A stretch of 27,123 bases of DNA from a virus, in IMG/VR virus record IMGVR_UViG_3300045963_000407, positions 1 to 27,123 of that record; one strand, 5' to 3'. The notes beneath the pieces are model-generated. The model was not told the origin of the DNA. It made no database searches and saw only the letters and a list, made by a program, of their open reading frames with translations. Position 1 is the stretch's first letter. Each line of letters begins with the position of its first letter. Positions 5,673-13,012 of this stretch are shown here, one piece after another. The position numbers and the translations under genes are program-made.

Positions 5673-5844
5673 GCAGACCGCCGTCGAGTTCGAGAAGCTC
5701 TTCTCTCGGCCCCGCTTCTACTTCCACACCTCTGACGAGCGGCAGTGGGAGATCGACAAGGAGCTTGGTATTCTCGATGTCGAGGTGGATTCCAACAACT
5801 TGACGCAGGCCATGATTCGTCGCTACTCGGAGTACTTCAAGTGA
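5656..5844 (+). CDS. Small hypothetical protein (62 aa)
   Basis: The start is placed at the ATG at 5656, served by GGAGGAG inside the preceding gene; a further in-frame ATG at 5614 lacks a ribosome site and would overlap much more. The product is a soluble, charged helical protein (EQTAVEFEKLFSRPRFYF, DERQWEIDKELGI, MIRRYSEYFK). The stop codon overlaps the next gene's GTG start. Confidence 0.6.
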   Translation: MPQTPEQTAVEFEKLFSRPRFYFHTSDERQWEIDKELGILDVEVDSNNLTQAMIRRYSEYFK

Positions 5845-6152
5845 GCTCAGATGCTCAATGGGCCCAGCGCCCCTTCTCAGTGGTGGTGTTGATCGACAGC
5901 CAAAAGTACTGGACCACCGAGGAGCCGACGATGCTGACGCCCGAGGCCGCTCAGGGGCTACTGGATAGGACGCGCGGCATGATCGATGAGAAGGTCATGC
6001 TGTACCAGATCGGTGGCTACAAGGTGCCGGGGCTCTCGCTCTACCGCCGGTGGCCGCAGGCCCAATACATCGATGCGCAGGCCATTATCTCGGCACATGC
6101 TCTTTCACGTAACGTCGTCACCGTTGCCTTGGTACCGGAGCAGGTCAAGTGA
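5841..6152 (+). CDS. Hypothetical protein (103 aa), GTG start
   Basis: The start is assigned to GTG at 5841, forming a GTGA overlap with the upstream stop. The same arrangement recurs at 6149, 6727 and 9491, which supports the choice over upstream in-frame ATGs that lie entirely inside the previous gene. The protein appears beta/alpha (FSVVVLIDSQKYW, a helix over EAAQGLLDRTRGMIDEKVM, then LYQIGGYKVPGLSLYRRW, and a C-terminal NVVTVALVPEQ strand). No family is recognised. Confidence 0.6.
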   Translation: MSSDAQWAQRPFSVVVLIDSQKYWTTEEPTMLTPEAAQGLLDRTRGMIDEKVMLYQIGGYKVPGLSLYRRWPQAQYIDAQAIISAHALSRNVVTVALVPEQVK

Positions 6153-6730
6153 TCAACCTCATCATAGCCGTCGATCAAGGCAACGCCATCGGTTGGTCTG
6201 ACGGCCGTCTTGCCTACCCAGGTCTCAAGCAGGACATGGCCCGCTTCAAGGAGCTAACTACCAACTCAACGGTGGTTATGGGTCGCAGCACCTACCTCTC
6301 GCTTGGTCGTCCTGCCGGCCTGCCCAACCGCCGCAACATCGTCCTTACCCGCAAGCCCTACAGTGAGGTGCGTGGCACCATTTCCAGCGAGGTCGAGATT
6401 ATTTCCAGCCTGGACTGGGTGGCCCAACATGCCGCCGCCTCCAAGCTCACCACCTCCATCATTGGCCGCCAGACAGGTGACATCTGGATCATCGGTGGCG
6501 CCAGCGTCTACGACGAGGCCCTGAAGAAGGGTATCGTTGACGAGATCTACCTGACGCTGGTTCACGCCGTCAGCGAGGCCGATGTGCGGATGGAGACGGA
6601 CCTGGCCTCCTGGCGCCACTTCATCATCACCGAGAAGAAGCAAGGTCGCATCTGGGCCGGCATCCCCACCTCTCGCCAGTGGGACGGTGAGGTCGAGACT
6701 TCCTACGTCAACCTCATCAAGCACCCGTGA
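6149..6730 (+). CDS. folA: Dihydrofolate reductase
   Basis: A 193-residue enzyme that reduces dihydrofolate to tetrahydrofolate with NADPH, supporting phage thymidylate and purine synthesis. The landmarks of the family are in order: INLIIAVDQGNAIGW (Met20-loop region), PGLKQDMARFKELT with the active-site acid as Asp, VVMGRSTYLSLGRP (NADPH-binding GRxTxxSxGRP), RNIVLTR and IWIIGGASVYDEAL (GGxxxY). It is somewhat longer than the roughly 160 residues of E. coli FolA, with extra sequence around residues 70-110. It starts with GTG overlapping the previous stop (GTGA) and ends with the same arrangement. No thymidylate synthase gene is in the window. Confidence 0.93.
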   Translation: MINLIIAVDQGNAIGWSDGRLAYPGLKQDMARFKELTTNSTVVMGRSTYLSLGRPAGLPNRRNIVLTRKPYSEVRGTISSEVEIISSLDWVAQHAAASKLTTSIIGRQTGDIWIIGGASVYDEALKKGIVDEIYLTLVHAVSEADVRMETDLASWRHFIITEKKQGRIWAGIPTSRQWDGEVETSYVNLIKHP

Positions 6731-6870
6731 AGATACTTCCACTGCTGCTGTCGGTCTCCTTCGGCACCTACCTTTCCATGCAGTTCGAGGACCCCGTCCT
6801 TTCGATGGTCTTCTGTGCCGTCGTCGGCCTGCTGACCGGCTTCCTCTTCTACACATCACCACGCAAATGA
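6727..6870 (+). CDS. Membrane microprotein (47 aa), GTG start
   Basis: This short frame fills the gap between folA and the bactofilin gene. Its GTG overlaps the folA stop (GTGA), and its TGA overlaps the next ATG (ATGA). The peptide has two hydrophobic segments (ILPLLLSVSFGTYLSM and MVFCAVVGLLTGFLFY) separated by a short acidic turn (FEDP), so a two-helix hairpin in the inner membrane is likely. The coupling on both sides supports real translation. It might anchor or regulate the neighbouring bactofilin, but that is inference. Confidence 0.6.
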   Translation: MKILPLLLSVSFGTYLSMQFEDPVLSMVFCAVVGLLTGFLFYTSPRK

Positions 6871-7271
6871 AGCTCTTCAAGTCCAAAGGCTTTGACACCA
6901 TCATCGGTGCCAACCTCGTTGTCAACGGCGATGTCATCCTGCACGGCACGACCGTCGTTGACGGCTTCATCGACGGCTGCATGGTCCACAAGGACCCCAA
7001 CGCCGCAGCCGAGAGCACGACGATCCTCATCGTCAACAAGAAGGCTACCGTCAGGGTTACCCATGATGTCACCACGGATGTCCTGGAGGTCGCTGGTGAC
7101 CTCATTGCCGGCACGGTGGATGCCCATACCCTCGTCGTCAAGGACGGTGGCAGCATCACCGCTGCAGAGATCGCATACGGTACCCTTCGGGTAGAAGGTG
7201 CGGGCAAGGTGGAAGGCAGCCTCAGGCAGCGTGACACGCCTCAGACCAAGGCCGCCGGAGGCCCATTGTAA
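6867..7271 (+). CDS. Bactofilin-like polymer-forming protein
   Basis: A 134-residue protein with the ATG at 6867 coupled to the preceding stop. After a short basic head (MKLFKSKGF) comes the bactofilin pattern of short beta rungs: DTIIGANLVVNGDVILHG, TTVVDGFIDGCMV, TTDVLEVAGDLIAG, then VDAHTLVVKDGGSI, AAEIAYGTLRVE and KVEGSL. Bactofilins (PF04519) fold as a right-handed beta-helix and polymerise end to end, without nucleotide, into filaments at the bacterial membrane. An insertion-like stretch (about residues 44-70) interrupts the rungs. The C-terminus (RQRDTPQTKAAGG) is disordered, as is usual. A phage copy might organise a membrane or intracellular site. It is the last gene of its operon. 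Confidence 0.75.
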   Translation: MKLFKSKGFDTIIGANLVVNGDVILHGTTVVDGFIDGCMVHKDPNAAAESTTILIVNKKATVRVTHDVTTDVLEVAGDLIAGTVDAHTLVVKDGGSITAAEIAYGTLRVEGAGKVEGSLRQRDTPQTKAAGGPL

Positions 7272-7305
7272 CCTACAACATCTCACAACTTCTCTCACCG
7301 GGTAG

Positions 7306-7333
7306 TAGAATGACTATCTGGCAGCGTAAATAC
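7306..7333 (+). promoter_or_regulatory. Tandem promoter motifs before prkA (TAGAAT and GTAAATAC)
   Basis: The 97-base gap before prkA contains a -10-like TAGAAT (7306-7311), with no convincing -35, and a late-type GTAAATAC (7326-7333). The latter would initiate near 7339, about 30 bases before the ATG. The same two-motif order occurs upstream of the gene at 1390. A ribosome site AAGGAAG lies at 7355-7361. Confidence 0.35.
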
Positions 7334-7368
7334 ACCGTAACATCCAGCACCCATAAGGAAGCAACCAG

Positions 7369-9327
7369 ATGAACGCCCTCTCCGCACTTTCGGCCACTTT
7401 CGCCAGTCGCTTTGCACAACCGGAGATCATGTCTCTGGAAGACTACCTGCAGCGCTGCAAGGCCGACCCGCTGGCCTACGCTACTGCCGCCGAGCGCATG
7501 GTCGCCGCCATTGGTCAGCCCATCGTCATCGACACCAGCGAAGATGCCCGACTGTCACGCATCCACTCCAACAAGAAGATCCGGGTCTACCCGTCCTTCA
7601 GCGACTTCTTTGGTGCTGAAGATGCCGTCGAGCGCATCGCCGCCTACTTCCGCAACAGCGCCGCGGGTCTCGAAGAGAGCAAGCAGATCCTGTACCTCAA
7701 GGGCCCCGTCGGTGGTGGCAAGTCCTCCCTGGCAGAGCGCCTGAAGGCGCTGATGCAGAATGCCGCCATCTATGTCCTCTACGACGACAGCGAGAAGGAC
7801 CCCGAGCGCAAGATGTCGCCGGTGTTGGACAGTCCGCTGGGCCTCTTCAACGCCTTTGAGCACGCCGACCTGCTCGAGACGACCTACGGCATCCCCCGCC
7901 GCTACCTCAGCACCGTCATGTCTGGCTGGGCCCAGCAGAAGCTGCAGGAGTTCGGCGGCGACATCACCAAGTTCAAGGTCATCAAGGTCTTCCCGAACAA
8001 GGACAGCCAGCTCGGCATCATGAAGGTTGAGCCGGGCGACGAGAACAACCAGGACGTCTCGGTGCTCATCGGCAAGACCGACATCCGCAAGCTCGAGAAG
8101 TTCCCGCAGAACCACCCGTACTCGTACAGCTACAGCGGCGGCCTGAACCGCACCAACCAGGGCCTGATGGACTTTGCCGAGATGTTCAAGGCCAACATCA
8201 AGACGCTGAACCCGCTGCTGATGGCCACCCAGGAACACAACTACCAGGGCACCGAAGCCATCCCCGCCATGCCGTACACCGGCATCATCATGGCCCACTC
8301 CAACGAGAGCGAGTGGTTCAACTTCCGCAACAACAAGACCAACGAGGCCTTCCTGGACCGGGTCTACATCGTCGATGTGCCGTATTGCCTGCGCACCGAT
8401 GAAGAGATCCGCATCTACGAGAAGATGCTGGGCGGCTCCAGCCTGTCGACGGCGCCGTGCGCCCCTGGCACCCTGAAGATGCTGGCGCAGTGGTCGATCC
8501 TGACCCGCCTGAAGAAGCCCGACAACAGCACGATCTATGCCAAGCTGCGGGTCTACAACGGCGACAATGTCAAGGACACGATGCCCAACGCCAAGCCGTT
8601 CGAGGAGTACAAGGCCCTGGCCGGCAACGACGAAGGCATGAAGGGCATGTCCACCCGCTTCGCCTTCAAGGTCCTCTCGGCCACCTTCGACCTTCGCCCT
8701 GAAGAGCGTCAGGCCAACCCGATCGACCTGATGTATGTCATCGAGGAGGCCGTCCGCAAGGAGAACCTGCCGAAGGAGATGACGGACGAGTACCTGGCCT
8801 TCATCAAGGACCACCTGCAGCCGAAGTACTTCGAGTTCCTGGAGAAGGAGCTGCGCACGGCGTACCTCGAGAGCTACAGCTCGTTCGGCCAGAACATGTT
8901 CGACCGCTACGTCCTCTTCGCTGCCAGCTGGATCGACGACGAGCAGTGTCGTGACCCTGAGACCCACACCCTGCTGGACCGTGACAACCTCAATCGCAAG
9001 CTCGAGGAGATCGAGAAGGCGGCCGGCATCACCAATGCCAAGGACTTCCGGAACGAGATCGTCCACTATGTCCTGCGCCACAAGGCCAAGCACGAGGGCA
9101 AGTCGCCCCGTTGGGACCAGTACGAGAAGATGAAGACGGTCATCGAGAAGCGCATGTTCTCGGCCACCGAGCAGATCATGCCGGTCATCGCCTTCGGCCC
9201 GAAGCAGGACAAGGACACGGAAGAGAAGCACCGTGGCTTCGTCGAGCGCATGGTCGCCAAGGGCTACACGGAAGCCCAGATCAAGATCCTCGTCAGCTGG
9301 TTCACCTCGAACCGTAAGAGCAGCTGA
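7369..9327 (+). CDS. prkA: PrkA-family serine protein kinase (YeaG-like), full length
   Basis: A 652-residue protein close in length to bacterial PrkA/YeaG (about 640). It has the PrkA N-terminal AAA domain: IRVYPSFSDFFGAEDAVERI, then the Walker A GPVGGGKS at residues 112-119, with DSPLGLF, a GLNRTNQGLMDFAEMFK block, and the MPYTGIIMAHSNESEW, FLDRV and PYCLR motifs typical of the family. The C-terminal kinase-like region follows. In E. coli, yeaG lies next to yeaH, and together with ycgB (SpoVR) these respond to nitrogen starvation and stationary phase; here all three are within 5.6 kb on one strand. The gene is complete with no frameshift, and its codon use is strongly GC-biased. It probably acts in the cytoplasm on host or phage targets. 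Confidence 0.95.
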   Translation: MNALSALSATFASRFAQPEIMSLEDYLQRCKADPLAYATAAERMVAAIGQPIVIDTSEDARLSRIHSNKKIRVYPSFSDFFGAEDAVERIAAYFRNSAAGLEESKQILYLKGPVGGGKSSLAERLKALMQNAAIYVLYDDSEKDPERKMSPVLDSPLGLFNAFEHADLLETTYGIPRRYLSTVMSGWAQQKLQEFGGDITKFKVIKVFPNKDSQLGIMKVEPGDENNQDVSVLIGKTDIRKLEKFPQNHPYSYSYSGGLNRTNQGLMDFAEMFKANIKTLNPLLMATQEHNYQGTEAIPAMPYTGIIMAHSNESEWFNFRNNKTNEAFLDRVYIVDVPYCLRTDEEIRIYEKMLGGSSLSTAPCAPGTLKMLAQWSILTRLKKPDNSTIYAKLRVYNGDNVKDTMPNAKPFEEYKALAGNDEGMKGMSTRFAFKVLSATFDLRPEERQANPIDLMYVIEEAVRKENLPKEMTDEYLAFIKDHLQPKYFEFLEKELRTAYLESYSSFGQNMFDRYVLFAASWIDDEQCRDPETHTLLDRDNLNRKLEEIEKAAGITNAKDFRNEIVHYVLRHKAKHEGKSPRWDQYEKMKTVIEKRMFSATEQIMPVIAFGPKQDKDTEEKHRGFVERMVAKGYTEAQIKILVSWFTSNRKSS

Positions 9328-9329
9328 TC

Positions 9330-9494
9330 ATGACGGCAGGCCTTCTAGCAGCGGCGGCCTTCCTCCTGGTTATCGTGTCGGTGCTGTTTCAAACCGGCCC
9401 GTTCCACTCAACCGGGAAGATGACTGCGACGCTCATCTGTGCTGTATTTGCAGTCTTCTTCCTGCTCTACTCGGTCAAGGTCTACACTCCGTGA
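9330..9494 (+). CDS. Two-helix membrane microprotein (54 aa)
   Basis: This frame starts two bases after the prkA stop (ATG at 9330) and ends in a GTGA overlap with the next gene. The peptide has two strong hydrophobic segments, LLAAAAFLLVIVSVLF and ATLICAVFAVFFLLYSV, joined by a short polar loop (QTGPFHSTGKM). A helical hairpin in the inner membrane is predicted. Its placement inside the prkA-yeaH-spoVR operon suggests a role in tethering or regulating the module. Nothing in the sequence identifies a family. Confidence 0.65.
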   Translation: MTAGLLAAAAFLLVIVSVLFQTGPFHSTGKMTATLICAVFAVFFLLYSVKVYTP

Positions 9495-10045
9495 AGCTTC
9501 GCGATCTCATACTTTGTAATAGCCACAACGATGGGACCAGATCTCTCTTTGAGAGTATCCTTGTTCCTGAAGTTGAGGCAGCTTTCAAAGATTGGAATCG
9601 CGCAGCCCCAAACGCAAGATGCGTCCTGATAGGCGGTATCGCGCTGTCGTTCTATGTCAAGCCGCGAATGACCACCGACGCTGACCAGCTCTTTCTGTCG
9701 GCAGCCGACATTCCCACCGCTGCAGATGGTTTCAAGCGCACGAGACCGGGTGCGTTTATCCACAAAAAGACGCATGTTGAGATTGAGGTCCTGGTTCCAT
9801 CAGCAATCAACATGACCGTAGAGCTTGCTCAAGTCATATTTGATCGTGCGCAGATTCATGATGAAATCCGTGTGGCAGAGCCCAGCGGCATCGTGGCCGC
9901 AAAACTTGGACGCTTCAAGCTTCGTGACCAGGCTGACATAGAAGAACTGTTAGAGCATTTCAAGATTGACCTTGACCCTTATCCTCTGTCAGCAACCGAG
10001 CTTGCACGCTACGAGCAGCTTCGTCTACAACTGAGTAACCCATGA
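9491..10045 (+). CDS. Nucleotidyltransferase-fold protein (AbiEii/DUF6036-like)
   Basis: The 184-residue product starts at GTG 9491, overlapping the upstream stop; in-frame ATGs further upstream lie inside prkA. It has a minimal nucleotidyltransferase signature: CVLIGGIALSFY (Gly48-Gly49), PRMTTDAD (Asp63, Asp65) and a third acidic strand HVEIEVLV, where Glu replaces the usual Asp. A downstream helix (GIVAAKLGRF then RDQADIEELL) matches the AKL.A...R...D..DI pattern of AbiEii-like and DUF6036 proteins. Relatives act in toxin-antitoxin or abortive-infection systems. The gene looks more AT-rich and uses rarer codons than prkA and yeaH, suggesting later acquisition. It overlaps yeaH by four bases. 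Confidence 0.75.
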   Translation: MKLRDLILCNSHNDGTRSLFESILVPEVEAAFKDWNRAAPNARCVLIGGIALSFYVKPRMTTDADQLFLSAADIPTAADGFKRTRPGAFIHKKTHVEIEVLVPSAINMTVELAQVIFDRAQIHDEIRVAEPSGIVAAKLGRFKLRDQADIEELLEHFKIDLDPYPLSATELARYEQLRLQLSNP

Positions 10046-11427
10046 CGACAAAGCCACCAGTCTCAGCGACCTTCATCTTCGTCGATCGGCGCAAGACCGC
10101 CCGAGGCAAGTCCCTCGGCAACCGCAGCAAGCTCCTTGACCGCATCAAGGAGAGCATCCGCCAATCCAAGCCTGAGGACATAGATGCCGGCGGTGTAAAG
10201 GCGGCAACCGGCGGGGCAGCCGGCGCCAAGACCTTCACCAATCCTGTGAAGATCGCCCGCAATGCCCTACACGAGCCGACCTACCACTACGACCCCAACA
10301 GCGGCGAGCGCGATATCGTGTTGGTGGGTAACGACACCTGGGAGCGCGGTGACGAGTTCCCGGTCAGCAGTGAGGGTGGCGGTAAGGGCGGTAAGGGTAA
10401 AGGCAAGGGTGAAGGCAACGGCCCCGGTGAGGATGGTGAGGATGACTTCATCATCAACATCTCCCGTGATGAGTTCTACAACGTCTTCTTCGAGGACTGC
10501 GAGCTGCCCGATCTGCAGGAGACCTCCGAGAAGGAGCTGCCCGAAGCCGTCATGAAGCCGGCCGGCTACCAGCGTGAAGGTAGCGCCGCTCAGCTCTCAG
10601 TCGTTCGCTCGTACCGCAACTCCATCGGCCGCCGCCACGCCTTGACCGCGGATTCAAGGTCTGAGCTGGAAGAGCTGGAAGAGGAGCTGGCGCTGCTCGA
10701 TGAGCGGCTGGCAGGCAATCCCCTTGATAGTGCTGCCAACACCCGTTGGGTGGTAGTTGCTGCCCGTATCGAGGAGCTGAAGGCCAAGATTGCTGCCACG
10801 CCCTTCTTTGAGCGGTTGGACCTACGCTACCGCAAGAGTGAGCGAGTGCAGGTAAAGTCGGCCGACGCTGTCCTCTTCATGCTGATGGACATCAGCGGCT
10901 CGATGGACGAGGACAAGAAGCGGGCCGCCCGCAAGTTCTTCTCGCTGCAGTACGCCTTCATCGCCAAGAAGTACCCGAACACCGACCTCGTCTTCATCCC
11001 CCATACCGACAGCGCCGAAGAGGTCGACGAGGAGGAGTTCTTTACGACTCGCAAGAGTGGTGGCACCGTCGTCTCTCCCGCCTTTGCTCTGGCCCACCAG
11101 ATCATCAAGGCCCGCTACGACACCAACCAGACCAATATCTACCTCTCCTATGCCGGTGACGGTGACAACTGGGACTCCGACAATCCCGAGGTCATCTCCG
11201 AGCTGGAGGAGAAGGGACTGCTGGGCAAGCTGAGGCATGCCGTCTATGTCCAGGTCGGTCACACCGCCGGTGGTGGCTTCTCCTACGGTACCAGCGTCTC
11301 GCTGTGGAACATAATGCAGTCGATCGCCAAGGGCAACCCGAAGCTGCACACCGTCAAGATCGCCGACGACAGCGCTGTCTTCAGTGCCTTCCGGTCAATC
11401 TACTCAAAGGCCAAGGTCAAGGCATGA
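10042..11427 (+). CDS. yeaH: DUF444/YeaH-like VWA-domain protein
   Basis: A 461-residue protein; bacterial YeaH is about 430. The opening FIFVDRRKTARGKSLGNRSKLL is the family's conserved start. It is followed by EPTYHYDPNSGERDIVLVGN, a Gly/Lys low-complexity loop (about residues 111-130), INISRDEFYNVFFEDCELPDL, and a C-terminal VWA domain with MIDAS D283-ISGSM, KSGGTVVSPA and a YAGDGDNWDSDN block. Bacterial YeaH is encoded directly beside PrkA and is thought to be its partner, though its biochemistry is not settled. An extra helical stretch with a Glu-rich run (ELEELEEELALLDERL) is visible. The start overlaps the upstream gene (ATGA), as does the stop with the next frame. Confidence 0.93.
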   Translation: MTTKPPVSATFIFVDRRKTARGKSLGNRSKLLDRIKESIRQSKPEDIDAGGVKAATGGAAGAKTFTNPVKIARNALHEPTYHYDPNSGERDIVLVGNDTWERGDEFPVSSEGGGKGGKGKGKGEGNGPGEDGEDDFIINISRDEFYNVFFEDCELPDLQETSEKELPEAVMKPAGYQREGSAAQLSVVRSYRNSIGRRHALTADSRSELEELEEELALLDERLAGNPLDSAANTRWVVVAARIEELKAKIAATPFFERLDLRYRKSERVQVKSADAVLFMLMDISGSMDEDKKRAARKFFSLQYAFIAKKYPNTDLVFIPHTDSAEEVDEEEFFTTRKSGGTVVSPAFALAHQIIKARYDTNQTNIYLSYAGDGDNWDSDNPEVISELEEKGLLGKLRHAVYVQVGHTAGGGFSYGTSVSLWNIMQSIAKGNPKLHTVKIADDSAVFSAFRSIYSKAKVKA

Positions 11428-11543
11428 ACATCACCAAAGAAACAGGTGCCGTTATCGGTGTATCAGTCATGCTCTTGGCGGGCATGGCGTGTCTTGGCGC
11501 GGTAATCGCCTTCCTCTGCTACATCCCGGAGTTCTTCAAATGA
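11424..11543 (+). CDS. Single-helix membrane microprotein (39 aa)
   Basis: The ATG at 11424 overlaps the yeaH stop (ATGA), and the TGA overlaps the spoVR ATG at 11540 (ATGA). The peptide has one hydrophobic helix (AVIGVSVMLLAGMACLGAVI onward, ending AFLCY) between a short polar head (MNITKETG) and tail (IPEFFK). Perfect coupling on both sides argues for translation. It is the second membrane peptide inserted between members of the prkA-yeaH-spoVR set. Confidence 0.6.
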   Translation: MNITKETGAVIGVSVMLLAGMACLGAVIAFLCYIPEFFK

Positions 11544-13006
11544 GCGACCTGTACATCACCTCTCGCACCGACTGGACCCCTGCCCTCATCGAGCAGGCCT
11601 ACCGTGAAATCGAGAAGATCGCCCACGAGGAGCTGGAGCTGGAAGGGCTGCTCTATCCGAACCAGATCGAGATCATCGGTTCCGAGCAGATGCTGGATGC
11701 CTACGCCTCCATCGGCATGCCGGTGCACTACAGTCACTGGTCCTACGGCAAGGAGTTCCTGAAGAACGAGAAGGCCTATAACGGCGGCCGCATGGGCCTG
11801 GCCTACGAGATCGTCATCAACAGCGACCCATGCATCTCCTACCTCATGGAGGAGAACAGCATGCTGGCGCAGACGATGGTCATCGCCCACGCAGCCATTG
11901 GCCACAACGCCGTCTTCAAGAACAACGAGACCTTCAAGCAGTGGACCAACGCTGGCTCGATCATCGACTACATGATCTTTGCCCGCGACTACATTCGCAC
12001 CTGCGAGCACCGCTACGGCCCGCAGGAGGTGGAAGCCGTCCTCGACGCGGCACACGCCCTGGCACCGCATGGCGTCGACAAGTTCAAGCGAAAGCACAAG
12101 CCTCGCATGACCGAAGAGACCCGTCTGAAGAAGCTTCTTGAGCAGGAAGAGCGCCGGCAGCGCGAGCTCGACATCATCATGAAGAAGACGAGCATGATGC
12201 CAGCAGCCGACTTCATCGAAGAAGACGAGCACATGGAAGAAGAAGAGAACCTGCTCTACTTCATCATGAAGAAGTCGCCGGCGCTGGAACCGTGGAAGCG
12301 GGAGATTATCCGCATCGTCTACAAGATCAACCAGTACTTCTACCCGCAGTCGCAGACACAGTACCTCAACGAGGGCTACGCCTCCTTCTGCCACTACTAT
12401 ATCATGACACGGCTGGAAGAGAAGGGCATCCTCTCTCCCGACGCCTACATGGCGTTCCTCGATCACCATGCCGGCGTCATCTACCAACCGACCTATGGTT
12501 CGCGCCACTACAGCGGCTTCAACCCGTACGCCATCGGCTTCGCCATCCTGATGGATGTCAAGCGCATCTGCGAGGCACCGACCGATGAGGATCGCGAGTG
12601 GTTCCCCCAGCTCATCGGGCGCAAGTGGCAGGATGCCGTCAAGGAAGCTGCCTTCGAGCACCGCGATGACAGCTTCATCCAGCAGTACCTCTCCCCGAAG
12701 GTCATGCGCGACCTGCGCCTCTTCAGTATCAAGATGGAAGTTGACGACGGTGATGCCTCAGCCATCGTCTCTGAGATCCATGATGAGATCGGCTACAAGA
12801 ACATCCGCGTCGCCTTGGCTCGGAGCAGAGAGCGCATTAACTTCGTGCCGCAGATCCGCGTTGTTGGTGCCGACCTTGAAGGCGACCGCATCTTGAAACT
12901 GAAGTACGAATCCTTCATGGGTCGTGAGATCGAGGTCGAGGACGCCAACTCTGTCACTGATATGGTTGACTTCCTTTGGGGACATCCAGTCGAACTTGAT
13001 TGCTGA
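11540..13006 (+). CDS. spoVR: SpoVR/YcgB-family protein
   Basis: A 488-residue protein, slightly shorter than E. coli YcgB (510). It has the SpoVR N-terminal layout: DWTPALIEQAYREIEKIA, LDAYASIGMPVHYSHWSYGK, YEIVINSDPCISYLMEEN, and the His-rich stretch HAAIGHNAVFKNNETF. Next comes QTQYLNEGYASFCHYYIM, YSGFNPYAIGFAILMDVKR, and a C-terminal beta-rich region. Members co-occur with PrkA and YeaH in bacteria; the B. subtilis namesake affects spore cortex, and the biochemical activity is not known. The ATG at 11540 is coupled to the 39-aa frame. A mid-protein charged helical insert (about residues 186-232, EEDEHMEEEEN) is present. Confidence 0.93.
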   Translation: MSDLYITSRTDWTPALIEQAYREIEKIAHEELELEGLLYPNQIEIIGSEQMLDAYASIGMPVHYSHWSYGKEFLKNEKAYNGGRMGLAYEIVINSDPCISYLMEENSMLAQTMVIAHAAIGHNAVFKNNETFKQWTNAGSIIDYMIFARDYIRTCEHRYGPQEVEAVLDAAHALAPHGVDKFKRKHKPRMTEETRLKKLLEQEERRQRELDIIMKKTSMMPAADFIEEDEHMEEEENLLYFIMKKSPALEPWKREIIRIVYKINQYFYPQSQTQYLNEGYASFCHYYIMTRLEEKGILSPDAYMAFLDHHAGVIYQPTYGSRHYSGFNPYAIGFAILMDVKRICEAPTDEDREWFPQLIGRKWQDAVKEAAFEHRDDSFIQQYLSPKVMRDLRLFSIKMEVDDGDASAIVSEIHDEIGYKNIRVALARSRERINFVPQIRVVGADLEGDRILKLKYESFMGREIEVEDANSVTDMVDFLWGHPVELDC

Positions 13007-13012
13007 GCCGCT

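Noticed and set aside
6266-7237. 323-residue - strand frame opposite folA and the bactofilin gene
   Set aside because: It spans three well-supported + strand genes and has no family resemblance.
7555-9231. 558-residue open frame on the - strand opposite prkA
   Set aside because: It is the antisense shadow of a GC-rich coding sequence with strong codon bias; its Val/Leu/Asp-rich composition is typical of such shadows, and prkA is unmistakable on the + strand.
10042-11427. Cobalt-chelatase or metal-chelatase VWA subunit for the DISGSM protein
   Set aside because: The N-terminal FIFVDRRKTARGKSLGNR and the adjacency to PrkA and SpoVR fit DUF444/YeaH specifically.
11519-12661. 380-residue - strand frame opposite spoVR
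   Set aside because: Antisense shadow of SpoVR with the same Val/Leu/Asp-rich composition and no ribosome site or neighbours in register.
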